Shown: positions 34,324 to 44,291, numbered from the stretch's first letter. The stretch is 64,000 bases of DNA from Polyangiaceae bacterium (GCA_016715885.1 JADJXL010000020.1:310001-374000); one strand, 5' to 3'. Made by a program: numbers and translations. The notes: a model not told the origin generated them from the sequence alone.

Positions 34324-35447
34324 AGAAGAAAAACCTCACGACATCCGAAGACAAACCCAACGTTCTCGCCCCGGCGCTCGTGCGCTGGTTCGACAAAAGC
34401 GCGCGGAATCTTCCTTGGCGCAGGACGCGCGATCCCTACGCCATTTGGCTGTCCGAAGTGATGCTCCAACAGACGCGTGTAGAAACGGTGATCCCGTATT
34501 ACGAGCGCTTCTTGGCTCGCTTGCCGAACGTACGCGCGCTAGCGAGCGCAGACATCGACGAAGTGCTCTCGCTTTGGAGCGGCCTCGGGTACTACCGCCG
34601 AGCGCGCGAGCTGCATCGGTGTGCTCGAGAGGTCGTCGAAAAGCACGACGGCGCGTTCCCTGCGGACGTCGAGGCTTTGCGTGCGCTGCGCGGAATCGGC
34701 CCGTATACGGCCGGCGCGATCGCCAGCATCGCATTCGACAACCCCGCAGCGCTCGTCGATGGAAACGTGGCTCGCGTGCTCGCGCGCATCTTCGCCATCG
34801 AGCTCGACATGAAGAGCACCGCGGGCATGCGCGAAGCGTGGGCCACGGCCGAACGCATCGTTCCAAAGGACGAACCAGGCAAGTTCAATCAAGCGCTCAT
34901 GGAGCTTGGTGCGACCATTTGCCTTCCTCGCGATCCCGGATGTTTGGTTTGTCCTGTGCGCGAACACTGTGTTGCGCGAGCACAGGGCAAGGAACGCGAC
35001 TTGCCCGTGATGAGCGCGAAGCGAGCGTCTCCCAAGGTGCCGCTGGTCGCTGCGGTTCTCGAGCACGAAGGTTTGATCTTGTTTGCCCGTCGCAAAGAAG
35101 GCGGTCTGTTCGGCGGCTTGTGGGAACCGCCCATGGTGCCAGCAAGCTCGATCATCGATGCACGATCTGCGCTCGAAGGAGCAGGCGTGGAATCGAACGT
35201 GCGTTTGTCCAAGGTAGGTCGAGTGGGTCACGTCCTGACGCACCGCGAGCTCGACGTGATCGTTTGTCGCGGCCAAGGGCGACCCGTCGCGATCCTCGAT
35301 GCACCAACGACCGAACCTTACGAAAAGCTCGCATGGCTTCCGCGTGAACCCACGGGCATTGGCATCTCCACGCTTGCCAAGAAGGTCCTTGCCGCGGCTG
35401 CGCCTCGTTCGAGAACGGCCTCGCAGCAACGCAAAGAGGGCGCGTAG
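34320..35447 (+). CDS. mutY: A/G-specific adenine DNA glycosylase
   Basis: 375 residues. The helix-hairpin-helix domain contains the catalytic Glu (W-L-S-E-V-M-L-Q-Q-T), L-R-G-I-G-P-Y-T-A-G and the Asp of A-L-V-D-G-N-V; the iron-sulphur ligands are C201-x6-C208-x2-C211-x5-C217. A NUDIX-like C-terminal domain (about 240-360) recognises 8-oxoguanine; F-G-G-L-W-E-P-P marks it. It removes adenine mispaired with 8-oxoguanine. ATG at 34320 overlaps the pepP stop, giving translational coupling. Confidence 0.96.
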   Translation: MKKKNLTTSEDKPNVLAPALVRWFDKSARNLPWRRTRDPYAIWLSEVMLQQTRVETVIPYYERFLARLPNVRALASADIDEVLSLWSGLGYYRRARELHRCAREVVEKHDGAFPADVEALRALRGIGPYTAGAIASIAFDNPAALVDGNVARVLARIFAIELDMKSTAGMREAWATAERIVPKDEPGKFNQALMELGATICLPRDPGCLVCPVREHCVARAQGKERDLPVMSAKRASPKVPLVAAVLEHEGLILFARRKEGGLFGGLWEPPMVPASSIIDARSALEGAGVESNVRLSKVGRVGHVLTHRELDVIVCRGQGRPVAILDAPTTEPYEKLAWLPREPTGIGISTLAKKVLAAAAPRSRTASQQRKEGA

Positions 35448-35524
35448 ACACGCCAAAATTCTGCAAGCGCCCATTTTGCGTGCGAACGGCAAGCCTGCCG
35501 GGTTAAGACCCGTCGGCGATTCGC

Positions 35525-36178
35525 ATGCGCCACCGATGCCTCCCGAAAGCCCTCGCGACGATCGGGTTTCTCCTGTCGATGGAGTCGAACGCCCATGCGG
35601 CTGATGCGGCGTCGACGGATCCCAAACTGCTATCGGCGGTGGAGCGTGAGGCGCGCTTGCGGGAGCTCGACGCACCGGTTCGACGTTACGCTCGCGTGCT
35701 TGCAGGCATTGGGTTTGGCGGCGGATTGCGGTTCAACAATCCGTATCGATTGGCAACGCAATTTGGGACGACGGGTGAATCGCTGAGTGCGACGGCGCCT
35801 TACGTCACGCTGTCCGCTGCAGCTACTTTCGGAGCTCCCGACGGGCTTCAGCACGGCGGCTTCACGTCGATCAGCTTTGCCCTGACGGGCGTGGATCAAG
35901 CGGTGCTCACGCCCGGTTACATGCTTCTGTATCGAGGGCCCTCGCGCTTGCTCGGGTATGCGCGCGTGGGACCAGCGTTCGTTCTTTCTCCTCAAACCAA
36001 CGTAGGCGGAGAGATCGCGGTGGGAAGCGTCTTCTTCTTGACCGGGGGGCTCGGTGTCTCGCTCGATCTTGCGGGAAACATCTTCTATGGCGCCAGTACG
36101 TGGGAGAAAAAGTACCCGGTTTACCCAATCGTTTCGGTAACCGCGGGCTTGGTCGTGGACCTCGAGGTTTTGCCGTGA
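35525..36178 (+). CDS. Exported beta-rich protein, probably outer membrane
   Basis: 217 residues with a signal peptide ending at A-H-A-A-D. The mature part alternates short amphipathic beta strands with Gly-rich turns (G-I-G-F-G-G-G-L-R-F, T-L-S-A-A-A-T-F-G-A, G-L-G-V-S-L-D-L-A-G), as in small outer-membrane barrels, and ends in L-V-V-D-L-E-V-L-P. It is the first gene of a tightly overlapping three-gene operon (stop/start overlap GTGA with the next gene). I recognise no specific family. Confidence 0.72.
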   Translation: MRHRCLPKALATIGFLLSMESNAHAADAASTDPKLLSAVEREARLRELDAPVRRYARVLAGIGFGGGLRFNNPYRLATQFGTTGESLSATAPYVTLSAAATFGAPDGLQHGGFTSISFALTGVDQAVLTPGYMLLYRGPSRLLGYARVGPAFVLSPQTNVGGEIAVGSVFFLTGGLGVSLDLAGNIFYGASTWEKKYPVYPIVSVTAGLVVDLEVLP

Positions 36179-36576
36179 AGGTTGGAGATCAAAGGGTTCG
36201 TCACCGCGTCGCAGTGCTAAACCTTGCCGCCGTGCTCGTGCTCGTCGTTGCTGCACCAACGGTTGGCGACATCGGGAGTTGCGGCGCCGAGCCTTCGGAT
36301 CTCGATGCAGTCACGTTCTTCAAGAAAAAGGCCGAGCTCGATTGTGCTCGGTGTCGTGAGTGCGGATTCGTCACGGCTGCTTGCACGCGCGCGTGCGACC
36401 CTACACAAGCCCCAACGGCGTTTCCGGAAGGATGTTTTCCCATCCAGCACGATGGTGACGTTTGTCTCCGCGCACTCGAAGCGACCGCATGCGATGGCTA
36501 TGCGACCTTCGTCGCTGACCAAGGTGCGACGACGCCGACCGAATGCAACTTCTGTCCGGTCGGAGGAGCTCCATGA
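36175..36576 (+). CDS. Cys-rich exported protein, middle gene of envelope operon
   Basis: 133 residues from the GTG at 36175, which overlaps the previous stop; the frame opens upstream at 36100. An N-terminal hydrophobic segment (L-A-A-V-L-V-L-V-V-A-A) suggests export. The remaining 95 residues contain about ten Cys in pairs (C-A-R-C-R-E-C, C-T-R-A-C, C-N-F-C), likely disulphides or metal sites. No family is recognised. Its stop overlaps the next start. Confidence 0.7.
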   Translation: MKVGDQRVRHRVAVLNLAAVLVLVVAAPTVGDIGSCGAEPSDLDAVTFFKKKAELDCARCRECGFVTAACTRACDPTQAPTAFPEGCFPIQHDGDVCLRALEATACDGYATFVADQGATTPTECNFCPVGGAP

Positions 36577-37577
36577 TGCGCGGCCCTTCGTGGCTCGTAC
36601 GGGTGTTTGTCCTGGCGATCGTTCTTGCGAGCGTGGCGTGCGCACCTCTTCGGCCAGTTGCGACGTCTCACGATGAATGGATCGCGTATCGAAAAACGCG
36701 GACGTCTCCAACGCTCGAAGGCCGCATCGTCGCCGCAGCGAGATACCTCGCACGTTACCCGGATGGCGCGTTCGCTCCGGACACGCGCAAGTTTTACCAA
36801 GTTGCAGAGCCGCTTTATTTTGAGCACCTACGAAATGCTCACGACGGCCTCTACACGTACTTGGCCGCGCTCCCTCGCGGCCCACACGCGGACGAAGCCA
36901 AGCAGCTCCTCTACAGGCAAAATGAAAAGCCCCGCGGCCCCACGGGTTTCGACAGCGGATTGATGACCGTCGATGCTCAGATTGCCGCAGTCGCGGCGCA
37001 GCGAACCGAAGCGCGGGAAGAGATTTTGACAGCGGTGCGCATGTGGCTCGATCCGGCGGCCTTCGACAAACCCATCTCCGAGGCGAAGCCGACGCTCGTG
37101 ATTCCGTGGAGTTTGTCTTTGCCACAGGCGCGATGCGGCAGCGTCGAAGAGCCGAAGACCGACGTGACGCGTATCTGCGTGAAGCTATTGGAGAAAGTTT
37201 ACGAAGCGACGAACGGTGAGGGGCTCGAAGAACGACAGGCAACGGTCGAGGTCGCAGTGTCTCAGGATGCGAACGGGCGCCCGCGCAAGGTGAGTATCGG
37301 CGGTCCGGACTTGTTCGTACGGCTCGAGGAAACCTTTGGAGGTCGTACGATTGCTCCGGACGACACGCGCGGACGCGCTCTGGGCGTATCGCGAGCAACC
37401 GATGTTCTGCGGCGTGAGTTCAGCGTGAACGTGTCGGATGATCCTGCGTGCCGGAAGCGCCCAACCGGAGCAGCGGTGATGGAGCTTCGATGCAAGGGAA
37501 TACGTGTCACCGTCGAAGCGGCTCTCGATGCTGCAAACGACGATCGAATCGTGATTGAGCCCGCTGGCGGTTCGTGA
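36573..37577 (+). CDS. Hypothetical lipoprotein ending the envelope operon
   Basis: 334 residues from the ATG at 36573, with GGAGGAG four bases upstream and a 4-base overlap with the previous stop. Lipobox L-A-S-V-A-C23. Residues 45-130 are helical with a TPR-like look (A-R-Y-L-A-R-Y-P-D-G-A-F); the region about 200-330 is beta-rich with several Cys and resembles a TonB-C/AgmX-like fold (V-E-V-A-V-S-Q-D-A-N-G-R-P). Likely a periplasmic or outer-membrane partner of the two preceding products. Confidence 0.74.
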   Translation: MMRGPSWLVRVFVLAIVLASVACAPLRPVATSHDEWIAYRKTRTSPTLEGRIVAAARYLARYPDGAFAPDTRKFYQVAEPLYFEHLRNAHDGLYTYLAALPRGPHADEAKQLLYRQNEKPRGPTGFDSGLMTVDAQIAAVAAQRTEAREEILTAVRMWLDPAAFDKPISEAKPTLVIPWSLSLPQARCGSVEEPKTDVTRICVKLLEKVYEATNGEGLEERQATVEVAVSQDANGRPRKVSIGGPDLFVRLEETFGGRTIAPDDTRGRALGVSRATDVLRREFSVNVSDDPACRKRPTGAAVMELRCKGIRVTVEAALDAANDDRIVIEPAGGS

Positions 37578-37621
37578 GTTGCCACGAGCCGACGCTGCCC
37601 TCGATGTGATACCTGATCGAA

Positions 37622-38818
37622 GTGGAAGTCGGTCGCATCCTCGCCGATCGTTACGAGATCGCACGGCCATTGGCTGATGGCGCCATGAGCACGGTGTGGG
37701 TGGCGGTTGATCGCGAGAGCGGCGCCGACGTTGCGATCAAAGCGATATCGCTCGATGCAGCAGGCTGGCGCGCCGAAGTGCGTGATCGCTTCATGAAGGA
37801 AGCGCGTCTTCTCACACGCGGCAAGCACGAGCACCTGGTCGGTGTGCGTGCCGTGGGCGAGACCGAAGACGGCTTTCTTTATTTGGTGCTGGATTTGCTC
37901 GAAGGCGAGACGTTGGCAGCGCGTTTGTCACGTGAAACGAAACTCGAGTGGCAAGAAGCAGCGGCACTTGCACTCGGCATCACGCGTGGTGTTGCGGCTT
38001 TGCATCGCGCCGGCATCGTGCATCGTGATCTCAAGCCGGCGAACATCGTGCTGCACTGCAGGAACGCAGGCATCGTGCCCACGATCATCGACCTCGGCAT
38101 CGGAAAAGCAGCCGCGGCTTTGGGCGATCCGGAATTGTGCGCGACGCTCACGGCGACGGGGCAGGTGCTCGGAACACCGCAGTACATGAGTTACGAACAA
38201 GCTTTGGGGCAGCGCGACATCGATGCTCGCACGGACGTGTGGGCGCTCGGCGTCATTCTCTACGAGATGCTCGCGGGCACGCGACCGTTCGAGGCTCCAA
38301 ACACCAACGCCGTGCTTGCGGCAATCCGGCGCAACGCCGTCAAACCGATACGCCAAGCTGCGCCGAATGTTCCCGACGCCTTGGAGCGCATCGTCGAACG
38401 TTGCTTGAGCACCGATCGATCGGCGCGCTTCAATGATGCCGAAGCGCTCGCACGAGAGCTCGAATTGGCCATGAAACAACCGCAAACGGTGGCGAATGCG
38501 CGTCCATCACGCAGCCGACGCGTGTTTGTCGTGGCACTCGCGGCAGCAGGCGCGGTGTCGACCATCGTCATGTTCGCCGTGGTCCGAACAACGACGGATT
38601 CCAATCCTTCGGCGCCCGAAATTTCTGCAAGTGTCAGCCAAGCGTTGACGTCGCACCCGACGAGCAACCCGTCGTCGAGCGTGCCTCTCGCAGTTCCAAT
38701 CTCGGAACCGCCGCCTTCGAGCACGCCTCCCACCATTGTTCCAAGCGCACGCAAGGTGCCAACTGTGCCGAAGCGAAACGGCGCGCCTGTCACTCGAGTG
38801 GATGAAGCGGGCTTTTGA
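37622..38818 (+). CDS. Ser/Thr protein kinase, slightly atypical loops, one membrane helix
   Basis: 398 residues from a GTG. Motifs: a loose Gly loop (A-D-G-A-M-S-T-V-W), V-A-I-K Lys, H-R-D-L-K-P-A-N and metal-binding I-I-D-L-G, where Leu replaces the Phe of D-F-G; the activation segment ends M-S-Y-E-Q. These changes are mild and activity is likely. A membrane helix (about 302-322) and a Pro/Ser-rich extracytoplasmic tail follow. It lies 44 bp after the envelope operon and 97 bp before the FHA/sigma-54 regulator, so a phosphorylation-to-FHA signalling link is plausible but unproven. Confidence 0.9.
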   Translation: MEVGRILADRYEIARPLADGAMSTVWVAVDRESGADVAIKAISLDAAGWRAEVRDRFMKEARLLTRGKHEHLVGVRAVGETEDGFLYLVLDLLEGETLAARLSRETKLEWQEAAALALGITRGVAALHRAGIVHRDLKPANIVLHCRNAGIVPTIIDLGIGKAAAALGDPELCATLTATGQVLGTPQYMSYEQALGQRDIDARTDVWALGVILYEMLAGTRPFEAPNTNAVLAAIRRNAVKPIRQAAPNVPDALERIVERCLSTDRSARFNDAEALARELELAMKQPQTVANARPSRSRRVFVVALAAAGAVSTIVMFAVVRTTTDSNPSAPEISASVSQALTSHPTSNPSSSVPLAVPISEPPPSSTPPTIVPSARKVPTVPKRNGAPVTRVDEAGF

Positions 38819-38915
38819 GGATTCGCGCCACTTCATGGACATCAAGGCGCGCGAAGCAAGCTCGACGATAACCGTGCTAGACAGCCAAAAAGTTATTGCC
38901 CCTTGGAAATGAGCC

Positions 38916-40283
38916 GTGACTGAATCTACTGGCCCGAAGCTTCCGTCGACCGAAGTCGCGCCGCGCCCAACACGTAGTGGCGGTGAGGTTGCACGTTTGG
39001 TCGTCACACAGGGTGCGAGCGCAGGAAAGATGCTGCTCGTCACGCGCGCCCGCGTGACCGTGGGTCGTCATCCGACCAATGATCTCGTGGTCGTCGACCC
39101 TCGCGTATCCGCAACGCACATCGAGATCGAACGTCGGCCTGAAGGGCGCATCCTCGTACGTGACCTAGGAACGACGAACGGCACCTTTCTAGGTACGCAT
39201 CGTGTGATCGAATGCGAAGTTGGTCCGGGCGCACTGCTCAAGATGGGTGATTCGCTCGTGCGAGTCGAAGTCGATGATCGCGCTGAACCCGAACGTGGAA
39301 GTGATGCGGTTCGTTTTGGCGGACTCATCGGCGTGTCGAGCGAGATGCGGGAGCTATTCGCAACGCTCGAGCGAGTCGCACGAACCTCGCTCACCGTGCT
39401 TGCCCAAGGCGAGACGGGCACGGGCAAAGAGGAACTTGCTCGAGCGATCCACGCAGCATCGTCGCGCAATGCTGGCCCCTTCATTGTGCTCGACGCAGCC
39501 ACGCTTCCACCAACGCTGACGGAGAGCGTCCTTTTCGGGCACGAGCGCGGTGCGTTCACGGGTGCGGACGCGCGTCACATCGGTACGTTCGAGCGGGCGC
39601 ACGGCGGGACGTTGTTCATCGATGAGATCGGCGAATTGCCCCTGGATGTGCAGCCCAAGCTGCTCCGCGTGCTCGAGAGCCGAAGCTTCACTCGCGTGGG
39701 CGGGCACGAAGTCATCCCTGTGGACTTTCGGCTCATCGCAGCAACTCATCGTGATCTGCGCGCCGAGATCGATGCTCATCGATTCCGCGAAGATCTCTAC
39801 TTCCGTTTGGCCGAGGCACGCGTCGTCTTGCCGCCCTTGCGAGCTCGCCCCACAGACGTCCCGATCTTGGTGCAACACTTCTTGGAGGATCTCTCCACGA
39901 CTGAACAATCGCTCACGATTTCCGAGGAAGCCCTGCGCAGTTTGTCTCTACGTAAATGGCCCGGAAACGTCCGAGAATTGCGCAACGTCATCGCGCGTGC
40001 GGCCGCGCTCTGTCAGGACGAACAAATCACGGAACAGGATCTCGCGGGTGAGGGATTCGGCTTCCGTGGAAGCGACGCCGAACGGGAACCGTTGGACCTC
40101 CAAGGAACGTTCGCCGAAGCGAAGTCTCGCGCGGTCGATCGATTCGAGCGGGCGTACCTGGATGCGCTCGTTCGTCGTTGCGGCGGCAATCTATCGAAGG
40201 CGTCACGACAGGCGGATATCGCGCGGAATCATCTTCGCGCGCTGCTCAAGAAGCGCGGGCTGTACGACCCGGGCGACACTTGA
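38916..40283 (+). CDS. FHA-domain sigma-54-dependent activator
   Basis: 455 residues. An FHA domain (about 28-118) keeps [12 protein letters not shown] and N-G-T, the phosphothreonine-binding set. Next is a sigma-54 AAA+ domain with Walker A G-E-T-G-T-G-K-E (165-172), G-A-F-T-G-A (212-217) and the [10 protein letters not shown] segment. A Fis-type helix-turn-helix ends the protein ([16 protein letters not shown]). FHA domains bind Thr-phosphorylated proteins, so a Ser/Thr kinase, perhaps the neighbour at 37622, could switch this regulator. The gene ends 6 bp before a converging gene. Confidence 0.95.
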   Translation: MTESTGPKLPSTEVAPRPTRSGGEVARLVVTQGASAGKMLLVTRARVTVGRHPTNDLVVVDPRVSATHIEIERRPEGRILVRDLGTTNGTFLGTHRVIECEVGPGALLKMGDSLVRVEVDDRAEPERGSDAVRFGGLIGVSSEMRELFATLERVARTSLTVLAQGETGTGKEELARAIHAASSRNAGPFIVLDAATLPPTLTESVLFGHERGAFTGADARHIGTFERAHGGTLFIDEIGELPLDVQPKLLRVLESRSFTRVGGHEVIPVDFRLIAATHRDLRAEIDAHRFREDLYFRLAEARVVLPPLRARPTDVPILVQHFLEDLSTTEQSLTISEEALRSLSLRKWPGNVRELRNVIARAAALCQDEQITEQDLAGEGFGFRGSDAEREPLDLQGTFAEAKSRAVDRFERAYLDALVRRCGGNLSKASRQADIARNHLRALLKKRGLYDPGDT

Positions 40284-40289
40284 AACCGC

Positions 40290-41966
40290 TCAAATCGTCA
40301 GCGTTTCGATGTGCTGGCCCCACACGCCACGAAGCACATCGCTGATTTCACCGACGGTCGCTCCACGTTTTACCGCGTCGAGGATCGGCGGCAGGAGGTT
40401 GTCCGAACCACGTGCAGCACGATCGACGACACCGAGCGCTTCGCTTTTCTCGGGGCGATCGTGCTCGCTGCGCCATTGCCGAGTGCGCTCGGTTTGTTCC
40501 TCTTCGACACGAGGATCGATCTTCATCACGGGGATGGGAGCGCTTTCGCCGAGGTAATCGTTGAGGCCCACGATGACTCGCTTCTTCGATTCGATGTCGA
40601 GCTGATAGCGGTACGCCGCTGCCTGGATCTCACGCTGCACGTACCCTTGTTCGATGGCGCTCACCATACCGCCCATCTCGTCGATGCGGCGGATGTACGC
40701 ACGCGCGGCTTGTTCGAGACGCGTCGTCAACGCTTCGATTGCGTAACTTCCGGCAAGCGGGTCGACGAAGTCGGCGACGCCCGACTCGTTCGCGATCACC
40801 TGCTGCGTACGGAGTGCGAGCGTTGCGGCTTCGGTCGTTGGTAGTCCAACGGCCTCGTCATAGCTGTTCGTGTGCAGCGACTGACACCCTCCGAGGACAG
40901 CAGCCATGGCCTGGACGGCAACGCGTACGACGTTGACCATGGGCTGCTGCGCCAGGAGTGTCATGCCCGCGGTTTGGCAATGGAAACGCAGCGCTTTTGC
41001 TTTGTCCGTCTTTGCGCCGAATCGCTCGGTCATGACGGATGACCATAGCCGTCGAGCCGCTCGGAACTTTGCGACCTCTTCGAGCAAGTTGTTGTGACCG
41101 TTGAAGAAAAACGAAAGCTGACCGCCGAAGTCGTCGACATCGAGCCCCGCATCGACCGCCGTTTGCACGTACGCGATGCCGTCGGCAAGCGTGAAGGCGA
41201 TCTCTTGGGCAGCGTCACACCCTGCTTCGCGCATGTGATAGCCGCTGATGGAAATCGTGTTCCAGTGAGGAACTTCCTTGGAGCAGAAAGCAAATATGTC
41301 GCTGATCAAACGAAGTGATGGCCGCGGCGGGTAGATGTACGTTCCCCGTGCCACGTACTCCTTCAGGATGTCGTTTTGAATCGTGCCGCGGAGTTTGTCT
41401 CTCGGAACGCCATTCTCATCGGCAACTGCAACGTAGAGCGACAAGAGGATCGCTGCGGTCGAGTTGATGGTCATCGACGTCGAGATGCGATCGAGCGGCA
41501 AACCTGCGAGCAGTCGGCGCATGTCACCGAGCGAATCGATGGCAACGCCAACGCGACCAACCTCTCCTTTTGCGAGCGCATGATCGGAATCTCGACCCAT
41601 CTGCGTCGGAAGATCGAACGCGACGGAAAGGCCGGTTTGTCCCTGCCCGAGCAAGTAGTGGTAACGCTCGTTCGACGCTTCTGCGGTGCCGAAGCCGGCG
41701 TATTGCCGCATGGTCCAAAGGCGCCCGCGGTACATGTTCGGTTGCACGCCACGCGTGAACGGCGGCATGCCTGGAAAGCCGAGATCGCGCGCCGGATCGA
41801 AGCCAAGCGCTTCGAGTGTCGAGGCATCGTAGAGGTCGTCGGCGTCGACGCCCCCAGATCCCGGTTCGCCTGCAAGCAACCCGACGCGAGGTCGTGCTGC
41901 CTTGCGTGATTTTGCAAGTCGCGCCTCGAATTCGGCGCGGTCCGACGAATCGTCTGAGCTCTTCAT
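40290..41966 (-). CDS. Methylmalonyl-CoA mutase large subunit (no B12 domain)
   Basis: 558 residues, the catalytic barrel only; the cobalamin-binding domain must be a separate protein. The region [27 protein letters not shown] and F-F-N-G-H-N matches the family. A Tyr in R-Q-Y-A-G and an Arg in Y-V-A-R-G-T-Y align with Tyr89 and Arg207 of methylmalonyl-CoA mutase; isobutyryl- and hydroxyisobutyryl-CoA mutases have other residues there. Substrate methylmalonyl-CoA is thus favoured over the other acyl-CoA mutases. It converges on the FHA regulator. No mutase chaperone or small subunit is in the window. Confidence 0.92.
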   Translation of the reverse strand: MKSSDDSSDRAEFEARLAKSRKAARPRVGLLAGEPGSGGVDADDLYDASTLEALGFDPARDLGFPGMPPFTRGVQPNMYRGRLWTMRQYAGFGTAEASNERYHYLLGQGQTGLSVAFDLPTQMGRDSDHALAKGEVGRVGVAIDSLGDMRRLLAGLPLDRISTSMTINSTAAILLSLYVAVADENGVPRDKLRGTIQNDILKEYVARGTYIYPPRPSLRLISDIFAFCSKEVPHWNTISISGYHMREAGCDAAQEIAFTLADGIAYVQTAVDAGLDVDDFGGQLSFFFNGHNNLLEEVAKFRAARRLWSSVMTERFGAKTDKAKALRFHCQTAGMTLLAQQPMVNVVRVAVQAMAAVLGGCQSLHTNSYDEAVGLPTTEAATLALRTQQVIANESGVADFVDPLAGSYAIEALTTRLEQAARAYIRRIDEMGGMVSAIEQGYVQREIQAAAYRYQLDIESKKRVIVGLNDYLGESAPIPVMKIDPRVEEEQTERTRQWRSEHDRPEKSEALGVVDRAARGSDNLLPPILDAVKRGATVGEISDVLRGVWGQHIETLTI

Positions 41967-41982
41967 GTTTGTCTAGTGTGGC

Positions 41983-43968
41983 TCATCCACGAGCCTTGAC
42001 GAGTCGGGTGAGCGCATCACCCATCGCTCTTGCAAGCTCGTCCATCCTTCTGGTGCCCGACAGCGTATCGCGAAGCTCGTCGGCAACGAGCATCGCTGCG
42101 ACTTTGCCTCCCACGCGCACCGTTGCAACGGCGACGTCTCGGCTCGACGTTCCCATGACGGCGAGAAGTGCCTCGTGGGCACGCGTCTTGGGGATTGGGC
42201 CGAGATAGATGGAAGTGGCCATCGCCGTGGCCATGATGCTCGGTTGATCGTTTGGAATGACAACCTTGCGCAATGCCTCCGGTGACCCAAAAGCTTCGTT
42301 GCACATCCAACCGTGAAACGCATCGCGCTTGGCCGTGAAGAGCGCAACGCGATGCGCGAACAGCGACATGCAGCGAAACGCGAGGTCCACGATCGCGTCG
42401 CGATTCGTCACGCTCGCGAGCGCCGAGATGGTCGCCTTCACATCGACCATCGACGTGGGCGGAGGAAACTCGACGAGCGTCGCGCGCTGAGGCACGTCGT
42501 CGAAGTCGTTCTCGTTGAACGTCGGCTCAGCGGCAGGCGGGGGAACGGGCGTCACCGCTTCGGGGATCGAGTTGAGCGAGATCGTTTCGACGGTCGACGC
42601 GGAGCGCGAGGACGCTTCAGGAGGGCTTGCGTGTGCCGAGACAAACGTCGTCTCGATGTCGGTATCTTCGTCAATCGCGCGCCAGGTCGGAGCTTCGTGA
42701 ACGTTCACCGACGAACTTTCGGTCGGTGCCGCAAACCCCGAGCTTGCGGCAACGTCCCGCGGCGGCGATGGGTTCGTCAAACCCTTCCATGCGGAGACTT
42801 CCGGCGGAGCGAAGCCGAGCGGCGGAGGCACGGATTCGTGACCGGGTGGCGGCGCCGATGGAAACGACACGCGTTGTGGCTCTTCTTCGAACCCCAATGT
42901 TCGATTCAGTCGTCGAACAGGAGCCGCGGTTGCCTCTCGATTCGGCACGGCGGTTCCCCATGCAGCCGTTCGACCGAGCGACGGTGATTCGTCGAGCTCG
43001 GCCTCGTCACGCATGGGTGCAGGTGCACGCGCAGGCGCTCCCCATGCAGCCGTTCGTCCGAGCGACGGTGATTCGTCGAGCTCTGCCTCGTCATGCACGG
43101 GTGCTGGTGCACGCGCAGGCGCGCCCCATGCAGCCGTTCGACCGAGCGACGGTGATTCGTCCGTGTCGACATCTTCGTGCAAATCGGCCGCAGCGTGCGC
43201 AGGTGCACCCCATGCGGCGGTTCGACCGAGCGACGCGGATTCCTCCACGTCCTCCAAACCATTCGGCAAATCGTGTCGATCCGGCAGGACCGTTCCCCAA
43301 CCGGCGGTTCGACCGAGCGGGTCAGATTCATTTGAGCTCAAATCATCGACGTACGTGTCCTCGTCGTCGAGCGTCGGCGGAGCTGCGCGTTTGACGACGA
43401 GTGGGATCGGTGTGCTTGGAGCCGGAGGCGGTATGGATCCTGGCGCGCCATAGGGCAGGGCGGGTGTGAGCCGTCGTGGTCGTGGTTTTGCCTCCGCAGG
43501 TGCATCGACGGCAGCGAAATCGATGCGTCGAATCGCTTCTTCAACGGCTGCAATCGATGCGCGAAGCACGCGCACGGGAGCGTTCAGGTGGAACGCCATT
43601 TCCGTTTCGACATGCGGATCGAACGGGTCCGCAGCGGCAACATCGACGACCCCCGTTAGCGGATCGGTACGCGTCGGAAGCGCACACAAGCGCCGCGACA
43701 TGCTGCGGGGCAGTTTCGCGACGAGCTCTACCGAACCTTGAACGTACCGAAGGCCTGGCCCTGCCAAACGCGCGATTTCGTCATCGAGCTCTGCTTCGGT
43801 AACGATGCCGCGTTCAATGAGCGCCCGTGGCAATGAGATGCCGCGCAACTCCGAAAGCAGCAGTGCATCCCGCACATTTTCGCGCGTGACGAGTTCTGAC
43901 GCGAGCAGCCGCCGACCCAGCTCTACCGACACATGCCGCACGGTACGTGAGGCCGTGAGCCGTCGCAA
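41983..43968 (-). CDS. MshEN (GspE N-terminal)-type protein with 28-residue repeats and C-terminal GAF-like domain
   Basis: 661 residues. The N-terminal 155 residues match the MshEN/T2SSE N-terminal domain (A-L-I-E-R-G-I-V-T-E-A-E-L, A-D-P-F-D-P), a known c-di-GMP-binding or regulatory fold, but no GspE ATPase follows. A disordered Pro/Asp-rich middle includes five repeats of about 28 residues, each with L-G-R-T-A-x-W-G (about residues 220-338). The last 140 residues form a GAF-like sensor domain (D-A-I-V-D-L-A-F-R-C-M-S-L-F). No membrane helix. It could be a c-di-GMP-responsive scaffold. It sits 16 bp upstream of the mutase gene on the same strand. Confidence 0.84.
   Translation of the reverse strand: MRRLTASRTVRHVSVELGRRLLASELVTRENVRDALLLSELRGISLPRALIERGIVTEAELDDEIARLAGPGLRYVQGSVELVAKLPRSMSRRLCALPTRTDPLTGVVDVAAADPFDPHVETEMAFHLNAPVRVLRASIAAVEEAIRRIDFAAVDAPAEAKPRPRRLTPALPYGAPGSIPPPAPSTPIPLVVKRAAPPTLDDEDTYVDDLSSNESDPLGRTAGWGTVLPDRHDLPNGLEDVEESASLGRTAAWGAPAHAAADLHEDVDTDESPSLGRTAAWGAPARAPAPVHDEAELDESPSLGRTAAWGAPARAPAPMRDEAELDESPSLGRTAAWGTAVPNREATAAPVRRLNRTLGFEEEPQRVSFPSAPPPGHESVPPPLGFAPPEVSAWKGLTNPSPPRDVAASSGFAAPTESSSVNVHEAPTWRAIDEDTDIETTFVSAHASPPEASSRSASTVETISLNSIPEAVTPVPPPAAEPTFNENDFDDVPQRATLVEFPPPTSMVDVKATISALASVTNRDAIVDLAFRCMSLFAHRVALFTAKRDAFHGWMCNEAFGSPEALRKVVIPNDQPSIMATAMATSIYLGPIPKTRAHEALLAVMGTSSRDVAVATVRVGGKVAAMLVADELRDTLSGTRRMDELARAMGDALTRLVKARG
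42950..43320. repeat. 84-bp in-frame tandem repeats, five copies
   Basis: CCCCATGCAGCCGTTCG-like starts recur at 42956, 43040, 43124, 43208 and, diverged, 43295. The spacing is 84, 84, 84 and 87 bases, so repeats are 28 codons long and stay in frame. They encode L-G-R-T-A-A-W-G units separated by acidic and Pro/Ala segments inside the MshEN-domain gene. Two inner copies are nearly identical, suggesting recent duplication or conversion. Confidence 0.9.
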
Positions 43969-43991
43969 GAAACCCTTCTATTGCTTTGATT

Positions 43992-44291
43992 TCAACGGGA
44001 AGCGGGGAACTGAAAAACGACTTCCGTTTGGCGGAGCATACCGAGGTTGTCGCGTGCAATGCGTTCGACAGCCGTGGGATCATCACGAAGGCGTTGCACT
44101 CGACCGCGCAAAGCTTCGATTTCTCGGCCAAGCTCGGCCGATTCTTCTTCGACTTGCGCAAGCTCGCGTTCGAGACCTCGAAGCCGCGGCAATCCTTCCG
44201 GTGAAAAAATCATCACCGGGGCACCAACGACCGCGACGACGAGGATCGCGAGCGGCAGGACTCGTTCGAGCACGAGCGTGAATCGCTGCAT
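43992..44291 (-). CDS. FtsB/DivIC-family septum protein
   Basis: 99 residues. One N-terminal membrane helix (about 10-30, L-P-L-A-I-L-V-V-A-V-V-G), then a long coiled coil rich in Glu, Leu and Arg (about 36-70) and a short C-terminal end (A-R-D-N-L-G-M-L-R-Q-T-E-V-V-F) that is the family hallmark. FtsB/DivIC proteins form a complex with FtsL and FtsQ/DivIB at the division site. It is the only division gene visible. The ribosome site is weak. Confidence 0.88.
   Translation of the reverse strand: MQRFTLVLERVLPLAILVVAVVGAPVMIFSPEGLPRLRGLERELAQVEEESAELGREIEALRGRVQRLRDDPTAVERIARDNLGMLRQTEVVFQFPASR

Noticed and set aside
42950..43320. Possible CRISPR array
   Set aside because: The 84-bp repeats are in frame, encode a protein motif, and their spacer parts are not unique.
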